DNA from: JBBIJO01 sp037445895
GTDB taxonomy: Bacteria > Bacteroidota > Ignavibacteria > Kapaibacteriales > UBA2268
Length of the DNA: 64,000 nt
Direction of reading: 5' to 3'
Assembly: GCA_037445895.1 (NCBI GenBank)
Contig: JBBIJO010000004.1
Location: 96,674-160,673, forward strand
Below the pieces are notes generated by a model. That model saw only the letters and a list, made by a program, of their open reading frames with translations. It did not search any database and was not told the origin of the DNA. This document shows, in pieces, positions 44,785-54,344 of the stretch; position 1 is the first letter of the stretch, and each line of letters opens with the position of its first letter. Position numbers and translations under genes: made by a program.

Positions 44785-45849
44785 ATGAAGTTTCGAAATA
44801 TTTTAGTTACAGGTGGTTGTGGATTCATTGGGACAAATTTCATCAAGTATGTTTTTAACGTAACAAACTTCGAAGGGCGAATAGTAAACGTCGATAAATT
44901 AACTTATGCCGCAAACCCAGAGAACCTTTGCGATATTCAAGAATCTTTTCCGGAGCGTTACTTTTTCGAAAAAGAGGATATATGTAATTTCGAAAGAATC
45001 GTCGAAATTTTAAAGAAATACGAAATCGATTGCGTTGTGAATTTCGCCGCTGAATCTCACGTAGATAGGTCCATCGTAGGTCCAAAGGAATTTGTAGAAA
45101 CTAATGTAATTGGAACGTTTACCTTGTTGGAATCTGCTCGTAGCCAACAAATGGAAGGCAAAAATATTCGCTTCCATCAGGTTAGCACCGACGAGGTCTA
45201 TGGAACGCTCGACTCTACTGGTTACTTTTTCGAGACATCGCCTTATGCGCCACGTAGCCCATATTCGGCTTCGAAAGCTTCCGCCGACCACCTTGTTCGT
45301 GCTTACAACAATACCTATAATCTTCCAATCACAATTTCTATTTGTTCAAATAATTATGGGCCATTTCAATTCCCAGAAAAACTTATACCACTGATGATTT
45401 TAAATATGCTCGAAGAGAAGCCACTACCGGTGTATGGCGATGGGTTACATATTCGGGATTGGCTCTATGTGGAGGACCACTGCTCGGCTGTTTGGAAAAT
45501 TTTAAACGATGGGAAGGTCGGCGAAACATACAACATAGGTGGTGAAAACGAATGGCAAAATATCGATTTGCTCCGTTTTCTTTGCGAACTTGTTGCATCG
45601 CGAACAAATAAGCCGAAAGAAGAGTATTTGAGTCTTATTAGATTTGTCAAAGATCGTCCGGGACACGACCGACGGTATGCAATAAATTGCAGTAAAATTA
45701 AGCAAGAACTTGGATGGAAACAATCGGTGGACTTTGTTTTGGGTTTGGAACAAACCGTTGATTGGTATTTGAACAATATCAACTGGGTAAACAAAGTCCG
45801 TTCGGGTGAGTATCTTCGATGGATTGATGCAAACTATTCAAATCGATGA
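44785..45849 (+). CDS. rfbB: dTDP-glucose 4,6-dehydratase
   Basis: This is the second step of dTDP-rhamnose synthesis. The 354-residue extended SDR has GGCGFIGTNFIKY (NAD site), NFAAESHVDRSI, the catalytic STDEVYG and YSASKASADHLV (YxxxK). The length is normal. It overlaps rfbD by 4 nt and follows rfbC by 13 nt. Confidence 0.97.
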   Translation: MKFRNILVTGGCGFIGTNFIKYVFNVTNFEGRIVNVDKLTYAANPENLCDIQESFPERYFFEKEDICNFERIVEILKKYEIDCVVNFAAESHVDRSIVGPKEFVETNVIGTFTLLESARSQQMEGKNIRFHQVSTDEVYGTLDSTGYFFETSPYAPRSPYSASKASADHLVRAYNNTYNLPITISICSNNYGPFQFPEKLIPLMILNMLEEKPLPVYGDGLHIRDWLYVEDHCSAVWKILNDGKVGETYNIGGENEWQNIDLLRFLCELVASRTNKPKEEYLSLIRFVKDRPGHDRRYAINCSKIKQELGWKQSVDFVLGLEQTVDWYLNNINWVNKVRSGEYLRWIDANYSNR

Positions 45850-46694
45850 AAAAAATTCTTTTAATAGGCAACAAAGGACAACTTGGAATCGAGTTCTCCC
45901 AATTATTTCATTCGAAATCTATCGATTTCAGAGGATACGACCTACCGGAATTTGACGTTGGAAATAAAGGGGATGTTATTCGAGTTTTCGAATACTATCG
46001 CCCCGATGTTGTTATTAACTGTTCAGCATACAATTTTGTGGACCGAGCCGAGTCTGAACCTGAAAAATGTGAATATGTGAATTCAATTGGGGTTCTCGGT
46101 TTGGCTCAAATCTGTCATCAGTTCAACACGTTCCTCGTTCATTTTAGTACCGATTATGTTTTCGATGGCACCAAGAATGAACCTTATACAGAAAACGATG
46201 CACCGAATCCGATGAATCAATATGGTCGTTCAAAGCTTATGGGGGAAAAATTAATTCAAAAGGAAACGGAGGATTATTTGATACTACGGACCAGTTGGTT
46301 GTATGGTAAGGGCAAACAAAACTTTATCTATAAGTTTCTTCAATGGTCGAAACAAAATGAAATTATTAATATTGCGACCGACGAGATTTCGGTTCCAACA
46401 TCGGTTTCGACAGTTTCCCAACTGACATTTCTTGCCCTACAAAACGGGCTTCGGGGATTATATCATCTAACCAACAGTGGTTTTGCTTCACGTTTCGAAT
46501 GGGCAAAGTTATTGAAAGAAACTTTGAATCTCCAAGTCGAAATTAATCCTGCTCGGATGGAAGATTTTAATCTTGCTGCAAGAAGACCAAATTTTTCTGC
46601 AATGGACAACACCAAAATTTCGAGGGAGTTGAACTTTCCTATTCCCGATTGGAATATTGAATTAATACGCGTAGTTAGAAAATATATAAGTTAA
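45846..46694 (+). CDS. rfbD: dTDP-4-dehydrorhamnose reductase
   Basis: This is the last step of dTDP-L-rhamnose synthesis. The 282-residue SDR has GNKGQLGIEF, NCSAYNFVDRAESEP, STDYVFDGTK and YGRSKLMGEKLI (YxxxK). It shares 4 nt with rfbB and is the last gene before the converging glycosyltransferase gene, 5 nt away. The rhamnose supply fits the glycosyltransferases in this window. Confidence 0.96.
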   Translation: MKKILLIGNKGQLGIEFSQLFHSKSIDFRGYDLPEFDVGNKGDVIRVFEYYRPDVVINCSAYNFVDRAESEPEKCEYVNSIGVLGLAQICHQFNTFLVHFSTDYVFDGTKNEPYTENDAPNPMNQYGRSKLMGEKLIQKETEDYLILRTSWLYGKGKQNFIYKFLQWSKQNEIINIATDEISVPTSVSTVSQLTFLALQNGLRGLYHLTNSGFASRFEWAKLLKETLNLQVEINPARMEDFNLAARRPNFSAMDNTKISRELNFPIPDWNIELIRVVRKYIS

Positions 46695-46699
46695 TAACA

Positions 46700-48022
46700 T
46701 TATGTAGATGTAGCTTCGACTACACTATTCAATAAATTTGCTAACTTTTTTGTATGTTCTCGACGTTCGTATTTTCTTATTTCATTGAAATTTGGAGTGA
46801 AATCACTCCCAGATTTCCAGCTATTAAATAGGATGAGAAAATTATTTGCGATATTATCTGTTTCGCTCTGATGTGCAATAAGCCCCGAATTTGTTGCACT
46901 AATTAAATCGGCTACGGCTCCGTTCCTTGGGCAAATAGCGAGGATAGGGCGTCCTGTTCCAAGATACTCGAAAACCTTTCCCGGAACAATTTCTTGGCTT
47001 TCTTTCGATTCGTCAACAATGAGTAGAAGAGCATCCGATTGCATTAATTTCGAAAGGCTTTCAGAATGGGGTAGATAGCCAATAACCTCGATAGCTTCTT
47101 TGAAACTGGTCTTGTCTATCATTTCATAAATTTCCGAGCCAAATCGCCCAATCAATCGAATTGTAAACTCAGTTGGAGAAATTTCTCGTTTCGAAATGAG
47201 TAACTCTATTGCATTGAACAAGCTTTGGGGATTACGCCGTCCATACATCGAGCCGGTATAGGTAAGGCTAAATTTTTCGTTCCGAACATAAGAAATTGGA
47301 GGAAAATCGGAAGAGTCGAAACCATTGGGAATATGAATAAATTTTTTTTTCTCGAGGGTTGGATATTTCAAAAGAGCGTCTTTGGCAATTCCCTCCCAGG
47401 CAACCTCGACGAAGTTTGCTTCTTTGAATACTGAGTGCTCGAGATTGTTGTCTATTTTTGCTGGAAGCCACCAGCGTCGCGGTGCCGAAATGAAACCAGT
47501 CCAAGGGTCGCGAAACCCAGCCACCCAAGGGATTTGTCGTTTCTTTTTTACATAACGGGCTACAAGGGAGCAAGTGTAGGGCGGCGAAGAACTATATACT
47601 GCGTCGACTTTAAATTTGTCGATAATTTCAATTGCCTTCCTCTTAGCGGTTAGAAGCCAACCCATTCGAGCATCGGGAATAAAAAACGTCGCTCGAATGA
47701 ATTCGGCTATTTTCTCTTTAAATGGGATTTTTTGTTCATCTTTTCGTATTACATTTACATCTATCGATACATCCTTAGGCTTACCTGTAACAATTCTATA
47801 TAAATCGTATGGTTCAAAGATTTTTGTTCGATAAACTTTCGTTTCCGTTGGAATTTCTTTTAACAGCGAGGGGTCAATCGCCGGGAACTGCCCATTTTCG
47901 ACTGTTAATACAATTGGCTCCCATCCGAATTGAGGTAAGTATTTAGTATATTTCAATACTCTTTGAACCCCGGGACCCCCCGAAGGAGGGAAATAATACG
48001 CAACAATCAAAAGACGCCTCAT
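46700..48022 (-). CDS. GT4-family glycosyltransferase
   Basis: This 440-residue GT-B enzyme has an N-terminal acceptor domain (YYFPPSGGPGVQRVLKYTKY), a donor domain with IPNGFDSSDF, LTYTGSMYGRRNPQSL, and the E-x7-E-like ESQEIVPGKVFEYLGTGRP. It probably adds a sugar to a surface polysaccharide or glycoprotein; donor and acceptor cannot be read. It overlaps the upstream dCMP deaminase by 4 nt, an unexpected partner, and converges on the rhamnose genes. Confidence 0.9.
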   Translation of the reverse strand: MRRLLIVAYYFPPSGGPGVQRVLKYTKYLPQFGWEPIVLTVENGQFPAIDPSLLKEIPTETKVYRTKIFEPYDLYRIVTGKPKDVSIDVNVIRKDEQKIPFKEKIAEFIRATFFIPDARMGWLLTAKRKAIEIIDKFKVDAVYSSSPPYTCSLVARYVKKKRQIPWVAGFRDPWTGFISAPRRWWLPAKIDNNLEHSVFKEANFVEVAWEGIAKDALLKYPTLEKKKFIHIPNGFDSSDFPPISYVRNEKFSLTYTGSMYGRRNPQSLFNAIELLISKREISPTEFTIRLIGRFGSEIYEMIDKTSFKEAIEVIGYLPHSESLSKLMQSDALLLIVDESKESQEIVPGKVFEYLGTGRPILAICPRNGAVADLISATNSGLIAHQSETDNIANNFLILFNSWKSGSDFTPNFNEIRKYERREHTKKLANLLNSVVEATST

Positions 48023-48576
48023 TTTTCTTCGTCTTCGCTCTTGTTTAAGTATTCATAAGCATTGTGTATTATCCCGTTCATATAGATTTCGGGAACAACA
48101 ATATTGCAAGTTACGTAGCGCAGACGAACTCCTGCTTCGAGAAACATTTCGGTTGTCCGACGATGCTGTTCTGTCCATTTCCCATTGGTGTGTTTGTCGT
48201 AAAAATCCTGACCGTTGCGATGAACAACAACTTCCGAAATACCGGTCTGGATAATCGCTCGGGCACAATCGGTGCAAGGTAACCAAGGCACATACATCTT
48301 GCATCCTTTCAATTGTGTGCCTCTACGGGCTGCATTGTAAATAGCATTTCGTTCTGCGTGTTCTACCCAGTAATATTTTTCGCCGCCATCACGGCTTAGT
48401 CTTTTACCGTCCTTATCGACTTCTATGTTTCTGGGTAAAGAATTGTATCCCGTTGAAACAAGAACATTATCGCTATCGGCGATAACAGATCCAACATGGG
48501 TCATATCGTCGCGGCTTCGCATACCCACAAGATAACATAAAGTAATATAGAGTTGGTCCCAATCTGGTCTTCTCAT
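48019..48576 (-). CDS. Deoxycytidylate (dCMP) deaminase
   Basis: It deaminates dCMP to dUMP for thymidylate synthesis. The 185-residue protein has the zinc and catalytic motifs HAERNAIYNAARRG (HAE) and PWLPCTDCARAII (PCxxC) after an N-terminal domain. The start is set at ATG 48576 because GGTGA lies exactly 4 nt before it; ATG 48588 is the alternative. It is the first gene of a two-gene unit with the GT4 gene. Confidence 0.93.
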   Translation of the reverse strand: MRRPDWDQLYITLCYLVGMRSRDDMTHVGSVIADSDNVLVSTGYNSLPRNIEVDKDGKRLSRDGGEKYYWVEHAERNAIYNAARRGTQLKGCKMYVPWLPCTDCARAIIQTGISEVVVHRNGQDFYDKHTNGKWTEQHRRTTEMFLEAGVRLRYVTCNIVVPEIYMNGIIHNAYEYLNKSEDEEK

Positions 48577-48588
48577 AAATTCACCCAT

Positions 48589-48934
48589 CGTGAGTTACAA
48601 AATTACAAAACCTTAAACAATTAACGATAATTACATACTGCAAATTTGGAATCTGATGTATTCAGAACGCTGCTGTATAATTCTACGCTATTGGAAATTC
48701 TCGAATTCTTTCGAAGGGGACGTGCTGCTTACTCTTTTTTCACCCGGCAGTGTTTAAAATATGAGTTGTTCTGCCGATATAGTATGTAAAGCATTTTGCT
48801 TGGCGAAGAGCGATTCGGCAAGCGGGGATGCTTCCTCTATTATTGGCAAAAAAGCAGAGTTTCAATTAAAATTTCCTTAATATTTTTTAATTTTATCCGT
48901 TAATTAAAAAGTTTTTTTGAAGGAAATGAATTTT
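48589..48934. other. Divergent intergenic region
   Basis: This is 346 bases between the dCMP deaminase (minus) and the processing protease (plus). On the minus strand TAATTTTG (48605-48598) could be the -7 element of the deaminase gene, without a -33 at the usual distance. AT-rich DNA from about 48860 probably contains the protease promoter. I see no gene or structured RNA. Confidence 0.4.
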
Positions 48935-50587
48935 ATGAAGAAAATTGCATTGTGGATAACGATTGGTGCTGTTGGCGTAGTAATTGGATTTTTTATTACT
49001 CCACTAACCTCGAGCGACAACATTTACCAGCAGGTTAAGAAATTCGATCGCGTGTTGAATATAGTTTCGAAAAACTACCTCGAAACAGTTGATACACAAA
49101 AATTAGTCGAAGCTGCTATTCGTGGACTTTTAAATGAGTTAGACCCCCATTCAGTATATATTCCTTGCGAGGAGATGCAACGAGTTCAAGAGGATTTTCA
49201 AGGGAGTTTCGAAGGGATTGGAGTCGAATTCGATATTATTAGCGATACGATTGTCATCGTTTCACCGATTCCCGGGGGTCCAAGCGAGGCGTTAGGGATT
49301 CAATCGGGCGATAAGATTGTGAAAATAGATGGAGAAAGTGCAATTGGGCTTAGCCGAAACGATGTGCCCAAAAAGCTTAAAGGACCCAAAGGCACAAAAG
49401 TAGAAGTGGATATAAAACGCGAAGGAGTTAAAGAACTCTTGCATTTTTCGATAATTCGCGATAAAATTCCAATTAACACGGTCGATGCTGCGTTTGTTGT
49501 CGATGGAACCGATATCGGGGTAATTGTAGTTAATCGTTTTGCTGCAACAACACACGACGAATTTCTGAAAGCATTGAGTAAACTCGGACAACAAGGAATG
49601 AAGAAACTTATACTCGATTTACGTTACAATCCAGGTGGTTATTTGAATCAAGCTTTCCTAATGGCTGAAGAATTCATACATCGAGGCGACACAATTGTTT
49701 ACACTAAAGGACGACTCCCCGAATTCGACGAAGTTTATATTTCTAATGGTTTTTCCCGATATACAAAAGTGCCATTGATTGTGTTAATCAATGCTGGCTC
49801 GGCGTCCGCAAGCGAAATTGTTTCGGGAGCAATTCAAGATTTAGACCGCGGTTTAATTGTTGGCGAAACTTCATTTGGCAAAGGTCTTGTTCAACGGCAA
49901 TACGAATTGGGCGATTGCTCGGCTTTTAGAGTAACGATTGCGAAGTATTATACTCCATCGGGTCGTTGCATCCAGCGACCTTATAAAGACAAGGATAAAT
50001 ACCGTGCCCTTGTCGGTCGCTTCGAGTTGGAAGAAGGAAACTATATTTACGATTCTTACAAAAAGATAGTCGAGCAAGTTGAAAAGTTTAATTCAAAAGA
50101 AACAGACAGCAAAAAAAAGATAGCAATCGATTCACTCCCAATTTATTATACTCGAAACAACCGATTAGTTTTCGGGGGGGGAGGAATCACACCCGACTAT
50201 ATTATCAAGCAGGATACAATTACACAATTGAGTTCAGAGATTCGAAGAAAAAATCTCTTTTTCGAATTTGTGAGCGAAAACCAGCGCAAAGAAATGAAGA
50301 TTTTAAAAGAAAAGTATCCTGAATTTTTGCCTTTCTTACGTGATTATAATGTATCGGATAACACGATGAAAGCTTTCAAAGAATTCGTTGCAAATAAAGG
50401 TGTGAAAATCGAGGAGGAGCAATGGAACAAAGACCAGCAGTATCTGTCGACCGCAATTAAATCGCAAATTGCTCGAATACTTTGGACTCGCGAAGAGTCG
50501 CTACAAGTTTTCTACACCATAGATTCGCAATTTATTAAAGCATTAAGTTTGTTCCCCGAAGCAATAAAAATAGCCGGTTTGAAGTAA
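48935..50587 (+). CDS. C-terminal processing protease (S41, CtpA/Prc type)
   Basis: This 550-residue periplasmic serine protease has an N-terminal signal or anchor (MKKIALWITIGAVGVVIGFF). The PDZ domain (about 85-165, GIGVEFDIISDTIVIVSP) is followed by the S41 catalytic core with the serine in INAGSASASEIVSGA and the lysine in GETSFGKGLVQRQYEL. A long C-terminal extension is helical. The start at 48935 is favoured by AAGGA 10 nt upstream and the signal peptide; upstream TTG 48917 and ATG 48926 are less likely. Confidence 0.93.
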   Translation: MKKIALWITIGAVGVVIGFFITPLTSSDNIYQQVKKFDRVLNIVSKNYLETVDTQKLVEAAIRGLLNELDPHSVYIPCEEMQRVQEDFQGSFEGIGVEFDIISDTIVIVSPIPGGPSEALGIQSGDKIVKIDGESAIGLSRNDVPKKLKGPKGTKVEVDIKREGVKELLHFSIIRDKIPINTVDAAFVVDGTDIGVIVVNRFAATTHDEFLKALSKLGQQGMKKLILDLRYNPGGYLNQAFLMAEEFIHRGDTIVYTKGRLPEFDEVYISNGFSRYTKVPLIVLINAGSASASEIVSGAIQDLDRGLIVGETSFGKGLVQRQYELGDCSAFRVTIAKYYTPSGRCIQRPYKDKDKYRALVGRFELEEGNYIYDSYKKIVEQVEKFNSKETDSKKKIAIDSLPIYYTRNNRLVFGGGGITPDYIIKQDTITQLSSEIRRKNLFFEFVSENQRKEMKILKEKYPEFLPFLRDYNVSDNTMKAFKEFVANKGVKIEEEQWNKDQQYLSTAIKSQIARILWTREESLQVFYTIDSQFIKALSLFPEAIKIAGLK

Positions 50588-50701
50588 TTTCCGTTGGGTC
50601 GATAGATAGCTTAAGGTTGTGTTGGTAATAGCAAAAATTCCGACACAACCGTTTGTTTCTATGGAATATCAATGAACGAAATGTTGTCGAAACTTTCGAT
50701 T

Positions 50702-52084
50702 TTATCGGAATCCATAAATGAGTTTTGTATATATTCCTTTGCTGTTGGAACACTGAACAATTGAAACACCGTTCCGAAAAAATGCAGCATAATTTATTTC
50801 AATGCGTTCGTTGAATGTAGATTCAAAACAAAGACGCCCGACAATGTCGAATATCCGCACTTTATTGGTAAGAGTTACTTGGTTATTGCTTTCAATAATA
50901 ATTTTATTTCCTTCGTGAATAATTTTGAAAATATCCGAACCCGAAGGGTTTTCGTTCCCCTCCTTTGAACTAACCTTTGGAGTTATCTCTATAAGTTTGT
51001 CTGGCTCTTTATTGTAGGAATCGTAGTTCGAAGTTCCGATAATGATTCTTCCATCGCGAAGTTTTCGGACACATCGCAAACGTTTGAATTGGTCTTTGAT
51101 TAATGGAATCATTGTGTCGACTTTCGACAAATCATCATTCATTTTGAACAAGAACAAAATTCCAGCCTTCAATGTTGCAAGAATAAACGAGTTGTCCCAT
51201 ACGGAATTTTCTGGGTTGGAATAATATTCAAGTCCGGCAACAGCAATGGTAACTTCGGGATACAACGAAATGACTGGCTCGATAACATTGTTTTGTGCAC
51301 AGTATTCTTTTTCGCCGGGATAGTTATCGTCGCAATAGCCGATAACCTTGGGCCAACCAAAATTTCCACCTTTCTGTATGACGTTTATTTCATCGTCTGT
51401 TGCGGGACCATGTTCGGAAATAATAATTTTTCCTTTTACCTCAACAATTCCTTGGGCATTTCTGTGACCAAAAGACCAAACCGCATTCCCAAAAGGATTA
51501 TCTTCGGGAATACTCCCGTCGAGATTAATACGCAAAACCTTTCCATTCAATGAATTGTTATCGAGTGCTGATTCGGGTAAATCTGCATCGCCTGTCGTTA
51601 TATAAAGTTTTCTGTCGGCTCCAATCATTAATCGAGAACCATCGTGAATGTAGAAAGCATTAATACTATCTAAAAGGTTTAATGGTTTGACGAGTGTGTC
51701 CGTTGCATAGCGATAACGAACTACTTTTTCCCAAAAGCGCGGGAGGCTGCCATAAGTATAGACTAAATATACATAAGGAGTATCGGGGAAATTTGGATGA
51801 AGCTCCATTCCCAACAGCCCGCTTTCGCTTACTTGTAGAACGTCGCCAAGTTTTAGGAGCAGTTTCCGTTCCCCTGTCGAGATATTCAATTTCGAAACTT
51901 TTCCTATCCTTTCGGTGAAAATAATCCAATCGTTGTCGATTTGTTTAATTTCCCAAGGATTAACCAAGCTGTCGGCAATAATTCGATATACATAATCATA
52001 TTGCACAGCTTGTGCAAAAATTATTGCATTCAAATTCATTAGCAATAGTAAAGTTATTCTAATGCCTATAGTTTTGATTTTCAT
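50702..52084 (-). CDS. Secreted PQQ-type sugar dehydrogenase with C-terminal sorting domain
   Basis: This 460-residue exported protein has a signal peptide (ITLLLLMNLNAIIFAQA) and a glucose/sorbosone dehydrogenase (GDH-B-like) six-bladed propeller: GLLGMELHPNF, HDGSRLMIGADRKLYITTGD, WSFGHRNAQG, GWPKVIGY. Residues about 380-460 (NKVRIFDIVGRLCFE, FRNGVSIVQCSN, TKLIYGF) form a type IX-like C-terminal sorting domain, slightly diverged. It should oxidise a sugar at the cell surface if PQQ is available; no PQQ genes are in the window. ATG 52087 is an alternative start. Confidence 0.82.
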   Translation of the reverse strand: MKIKTIGIRITLLLLMNLNAIIFAQAVQYDYVYRIIADSLVNPWEIKQIDNDWIIFTERIGKVSKLNISTGERKLLLKLGDVLQVSESGLLGMELHPNFPDTPYVYLVYTYGSLPRFWEKVVRYRYATDTLVKPLNLLDSINAFYIHDGSRLMIGADRKLYITTGDADLPESALDNNSLNGKVLRINLDGSIPEDNPFGNAVWSFGHRNAQGIVEVKGKIIISEHGPATDDEINVIQKGGNFGWPKVIGYCDDNYPGEKEYCAQNNVIEPVISLYPEVTIAVAGLEYYSNPENSVWDNSFILATLKAGILFLFKMNDDLSKVDTMIPLIKDQFKRLRCVRKLRDGRIIIGTSNYDSYNKEPDKLIEITPKVSSKEGNENPSGSDIFKIIHEGNKIIIESNNQVTLTNKVRIFDIVGRLCFESTFNERIEINYAAFFRNGVSIVQCSNSKGIYTKLIYGFR

Positions 52085-52177
52085 CATTTTACCTAATTTA
52101 TTAAACAAATGCAAAATACGAAAGTTTAAACAAACCAACATATTTGTTAATTTTGAATTTTGAACTCAAAGTAGGTT

Positions 52178-52822
52178 ATGAAATATTTTCCAATTTTTCT
52201 GGATTTAGAGAAATTTAAGATTTTGGTTGTTGGCGGAGGCGATGTGGCAACCAGAAAAGTGGAAAATTTATTGGAATTTAATGCGAGTCCAGCAATCATT
52301 GCTCCTTGTATTACCGAAGAATTAAAAGAGTTAATCAATCGATTTGGTTTAGTCTATTTTCCGAAAGAATACGAACGGGGCGATTCAAAAGGTTTTTCGT
52401 TTCTTTTCGTAGCAACAGACGACCCAGAAGTCGATAAAATTATACTCGAAGATTGCTCGCATACAGTTACTTTGATTAATTTTGCCGATATGCCCGATAT
52501 TTGTAATTTTATTATGCCTTCGTTTATTCGGCGCGACGACCTTGTAATTGCAGTTTCTACGCAAGGCAAAGCTCCGTTCCTATCGAAATATATACGAGAA
52601 TGTTTGGAGAAGAAATTCCCCGCAGATTACGGTGAATTTGTTCGGCTTGCAAAGTTTTTTCGTGCAAAAGTTTTGGAACTTGGAATGCCAAAACAAAAAA
52701 AAGAAGCATTACTCGAAGAATTCCTGTCCATAAATTGGTTGGAAATTATCCGAGACGATGGCTACGATTTTGCTAACCTGCTTGTAACCAATTTAATCAA
52801 TCACTATGCAAAAAGAAGGTAG
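52178..52822 (+). CDS. Precorrin-2 dehydrogenase / sirohaem ferrochelatase (CysG-N/Met8 type)
   Basis: It oxidises precorrin-2 to sirohydrochlorin with NAD and may insert iron. The 214-residue protein has YFPIFLDLEKFKILVVGGGDVATRKVENLL in the Rossmann region, ATDDPEVDKII, and FADMPDICNFIMPSFIRRDDLVIAVSTQGKAPFLSKYIRE, the standard Met8/CysG-N layout. It overlaps the CobA-HemD fusion gene by 17 nt, so the sirohaem branch is made as a unit. Confidence 0.93.
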   Translation: MKYFPIFLDLEKFKILVVGGGDVATRKVENLLEFNASPAIIAPCITEELKELINRFGLVYFPKEYERGDSKGFSFLFVATDDPEVDKIILEDCSHTVTLINFADMPDICNFIMPSFIRRDDLVIAVSTQGKAPFLSKYIRECLEKKFPADYGEFVRLAKFFRAKVLELGMPKQKKEALLEEFLSINWLEIIRDDGYDFANLLVTNLINHYAKRR

Positions 52823-54344
52823 TTTAGGCAAAGTCTATATCGTAGGGGCGGGTCCCGGCGACCCGAATTTAATTACATTGCGGGGATTAAATGTACTCCA
52901 AAAGGGTGACGTCGTTTTATACGATAGATTGGTTAATCCATTTTTGCTTTCCTATTGTAAATCGGATTCACAGAAAATTTTTGTTGGCAAACATACTGCC
53001 CACCATTCTTTTTCGCAAGATGAAATCAATCGTATGCTTATAGAGTTTATTTACGATGGTAAAACTGTTGTGCGGTTGAAAGGGGGCGACCCGTTTATTT
53101 TTGGTCGTGGGGGCGAAGAAGCTCTTGCACTTGCCGAAAATAATATACCATTCGAAGTAATTCCGGGGGTTACTTCTGCAATTGCTGCTTCTGCATATTC
53201 GGGAATACCGTTGACCCATCGAAACCTTGTTACACAGGTAATTTTTGTTACAGCAAACGAAGATCCAACAAAACCTACCAGCCAAGTAGATTGGAAATTG
53301 CTTGCGAAATTGCAAAATACTACAATAGTTGTATATATGGGAGCTGGAACGCTGCCGTTGGTTGTCGAAAAACTTATAGCAAATGGTTGCAACTCGGCAA
53401 CTCCTGCTGCTATTGTTGCTAACTCAACCCTTCCAACACAAAGATGTATTCGCGGAAAGTTGAAGGATTTGCCTGAACTTGTCGAAACTTATTCCCTTTT
53501 GCCCCCACTTTTAACTATAATTAGCCCAACTGTCGATATTTCAGATAATTTGAATTGGTTCCAGCGGAAGCCACTTTTCGGAAGGCGCTTCATAACAACG
53601 CGCCCAATCCACCAATCGACAGCACTGTTCGAAAAGTTATACGAAGAAGGTGCCGAGCCAATTCCTTTTTATGTATTTAATATTTCTTCGGCAACGCCAA
53701 CTCCGCAAATCCCAGAGCTGATGGAGAAGCAATTCGACTGGTTAATTTTTACAAGTGAGAACGGCGTTCGTTATTTTTTCGAGTATTTGTTGCTCGAAGG
53801 CAAAGACATTCGTGCCTTTGGAAATATTAAAATAGCAACTATTGGCAAATCCACTGCAAATGCATTAAAAAATTTTGGCATAATTGCGGATTTTGTCCCG
53901 AGTTCGTTCAATTCTAAAACTTTCGTCGAAGAATTTTCGGCAAATTATGAACTTGCGAACTCTTCAATCTTGCGCATTAAAGGGGATTTCGCAACCGACC
54001 CAATTTTCGAAAATCTATCTAAAATTTGTAAACAAATAACGACTTGCGAAGTTTATAAAATTGAAAGGAGCGCTCCAACCACAGAAGAAATCCGTGAAGT
54101 TATCGAATGCAAGCCCGATGGCGTAATTTTTACTGCCTCGACATCTGTGAATTATTTTTTCGAAATTTTGGGAACAGAAATTGCAACTACTTTCCTCGAC
54201 ACTATAAAAGTGTTTGCAATTGGTCCGATGACTGAACTTACTCTGCGGAATCGAGGAATCGAAAATGTGTATGTTGCACAAGAACATACCATTGATGGAA
54301 TAATAGACCTTTTAAAATATGTTTTTCAACAGCAAAAAGACTGA
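52806..54344 (+). CDS. Uroporphyrinogen-III methyltransferase / uroporphyrinogen-III synthase fusion
   Basis: This 512-residue fusion has a SUMT (CobA) part at residues 1-250 (GAGPGDPNLITLRGLNVLQK, VVRLKGGDPFIFGRGGEE, EVIPGVTSAIA, VVYMGAGTL) and a HemD part at about 255-512 (PLFGRRFITTRP, WLIFTSENGVRYFFE, DGVIFTASTSVNYFFE). It makes uroporphyrinogen III and methylates it to precorrin-2, the substrate of the gene just upstream. This fusion is common in Gram-positives and Bacteroidota relatives. Its TGA overlaps the next ATG. Confidence 0.95.
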   Translation: MQKEGSLGKVYIVGAGPGDPNLITLRGLNVLQKGDVVLYDRLVNPFLLSYCKSDSQKIFVGKHTAHHSFSQDEINRMLIEFIYDGKTVVRLKGGDPFIFGRGGEEALALAENNIPFEVIPGVTSAIAASAYSGIPLTHRNLVTQVIFVTANEDPTKPTSQVDWKLLAKLQNTTIVVYMGAGTLPLVVEKLIANGCNSATPAAIVANSTLPTQRCIRGKLKDLPELVETYSLLPPLLTIISPTVDISDNLNWFQRKPLFGRRFITTRPIHQSTALFEKLYEEGAEPIPFYVFNISSATPTPQIPELMEKQFDWLIFTSENGVRYFFEYLLLEGKDIRAFGNIKIATIGKSTANALKNFGIIADFVPSSFNSKTFVEEFSANYELANSSILRIKGDFATDPIFENLSKICKQITTCEVYKIERSAPTTEEIREVIECKPDGVIFTASTSVNYFFEILGTEIATTFLDTIKVFAIGPMTELTLRNRGIENVYVAQEHTIDGIIDLLKYVFQQQKD

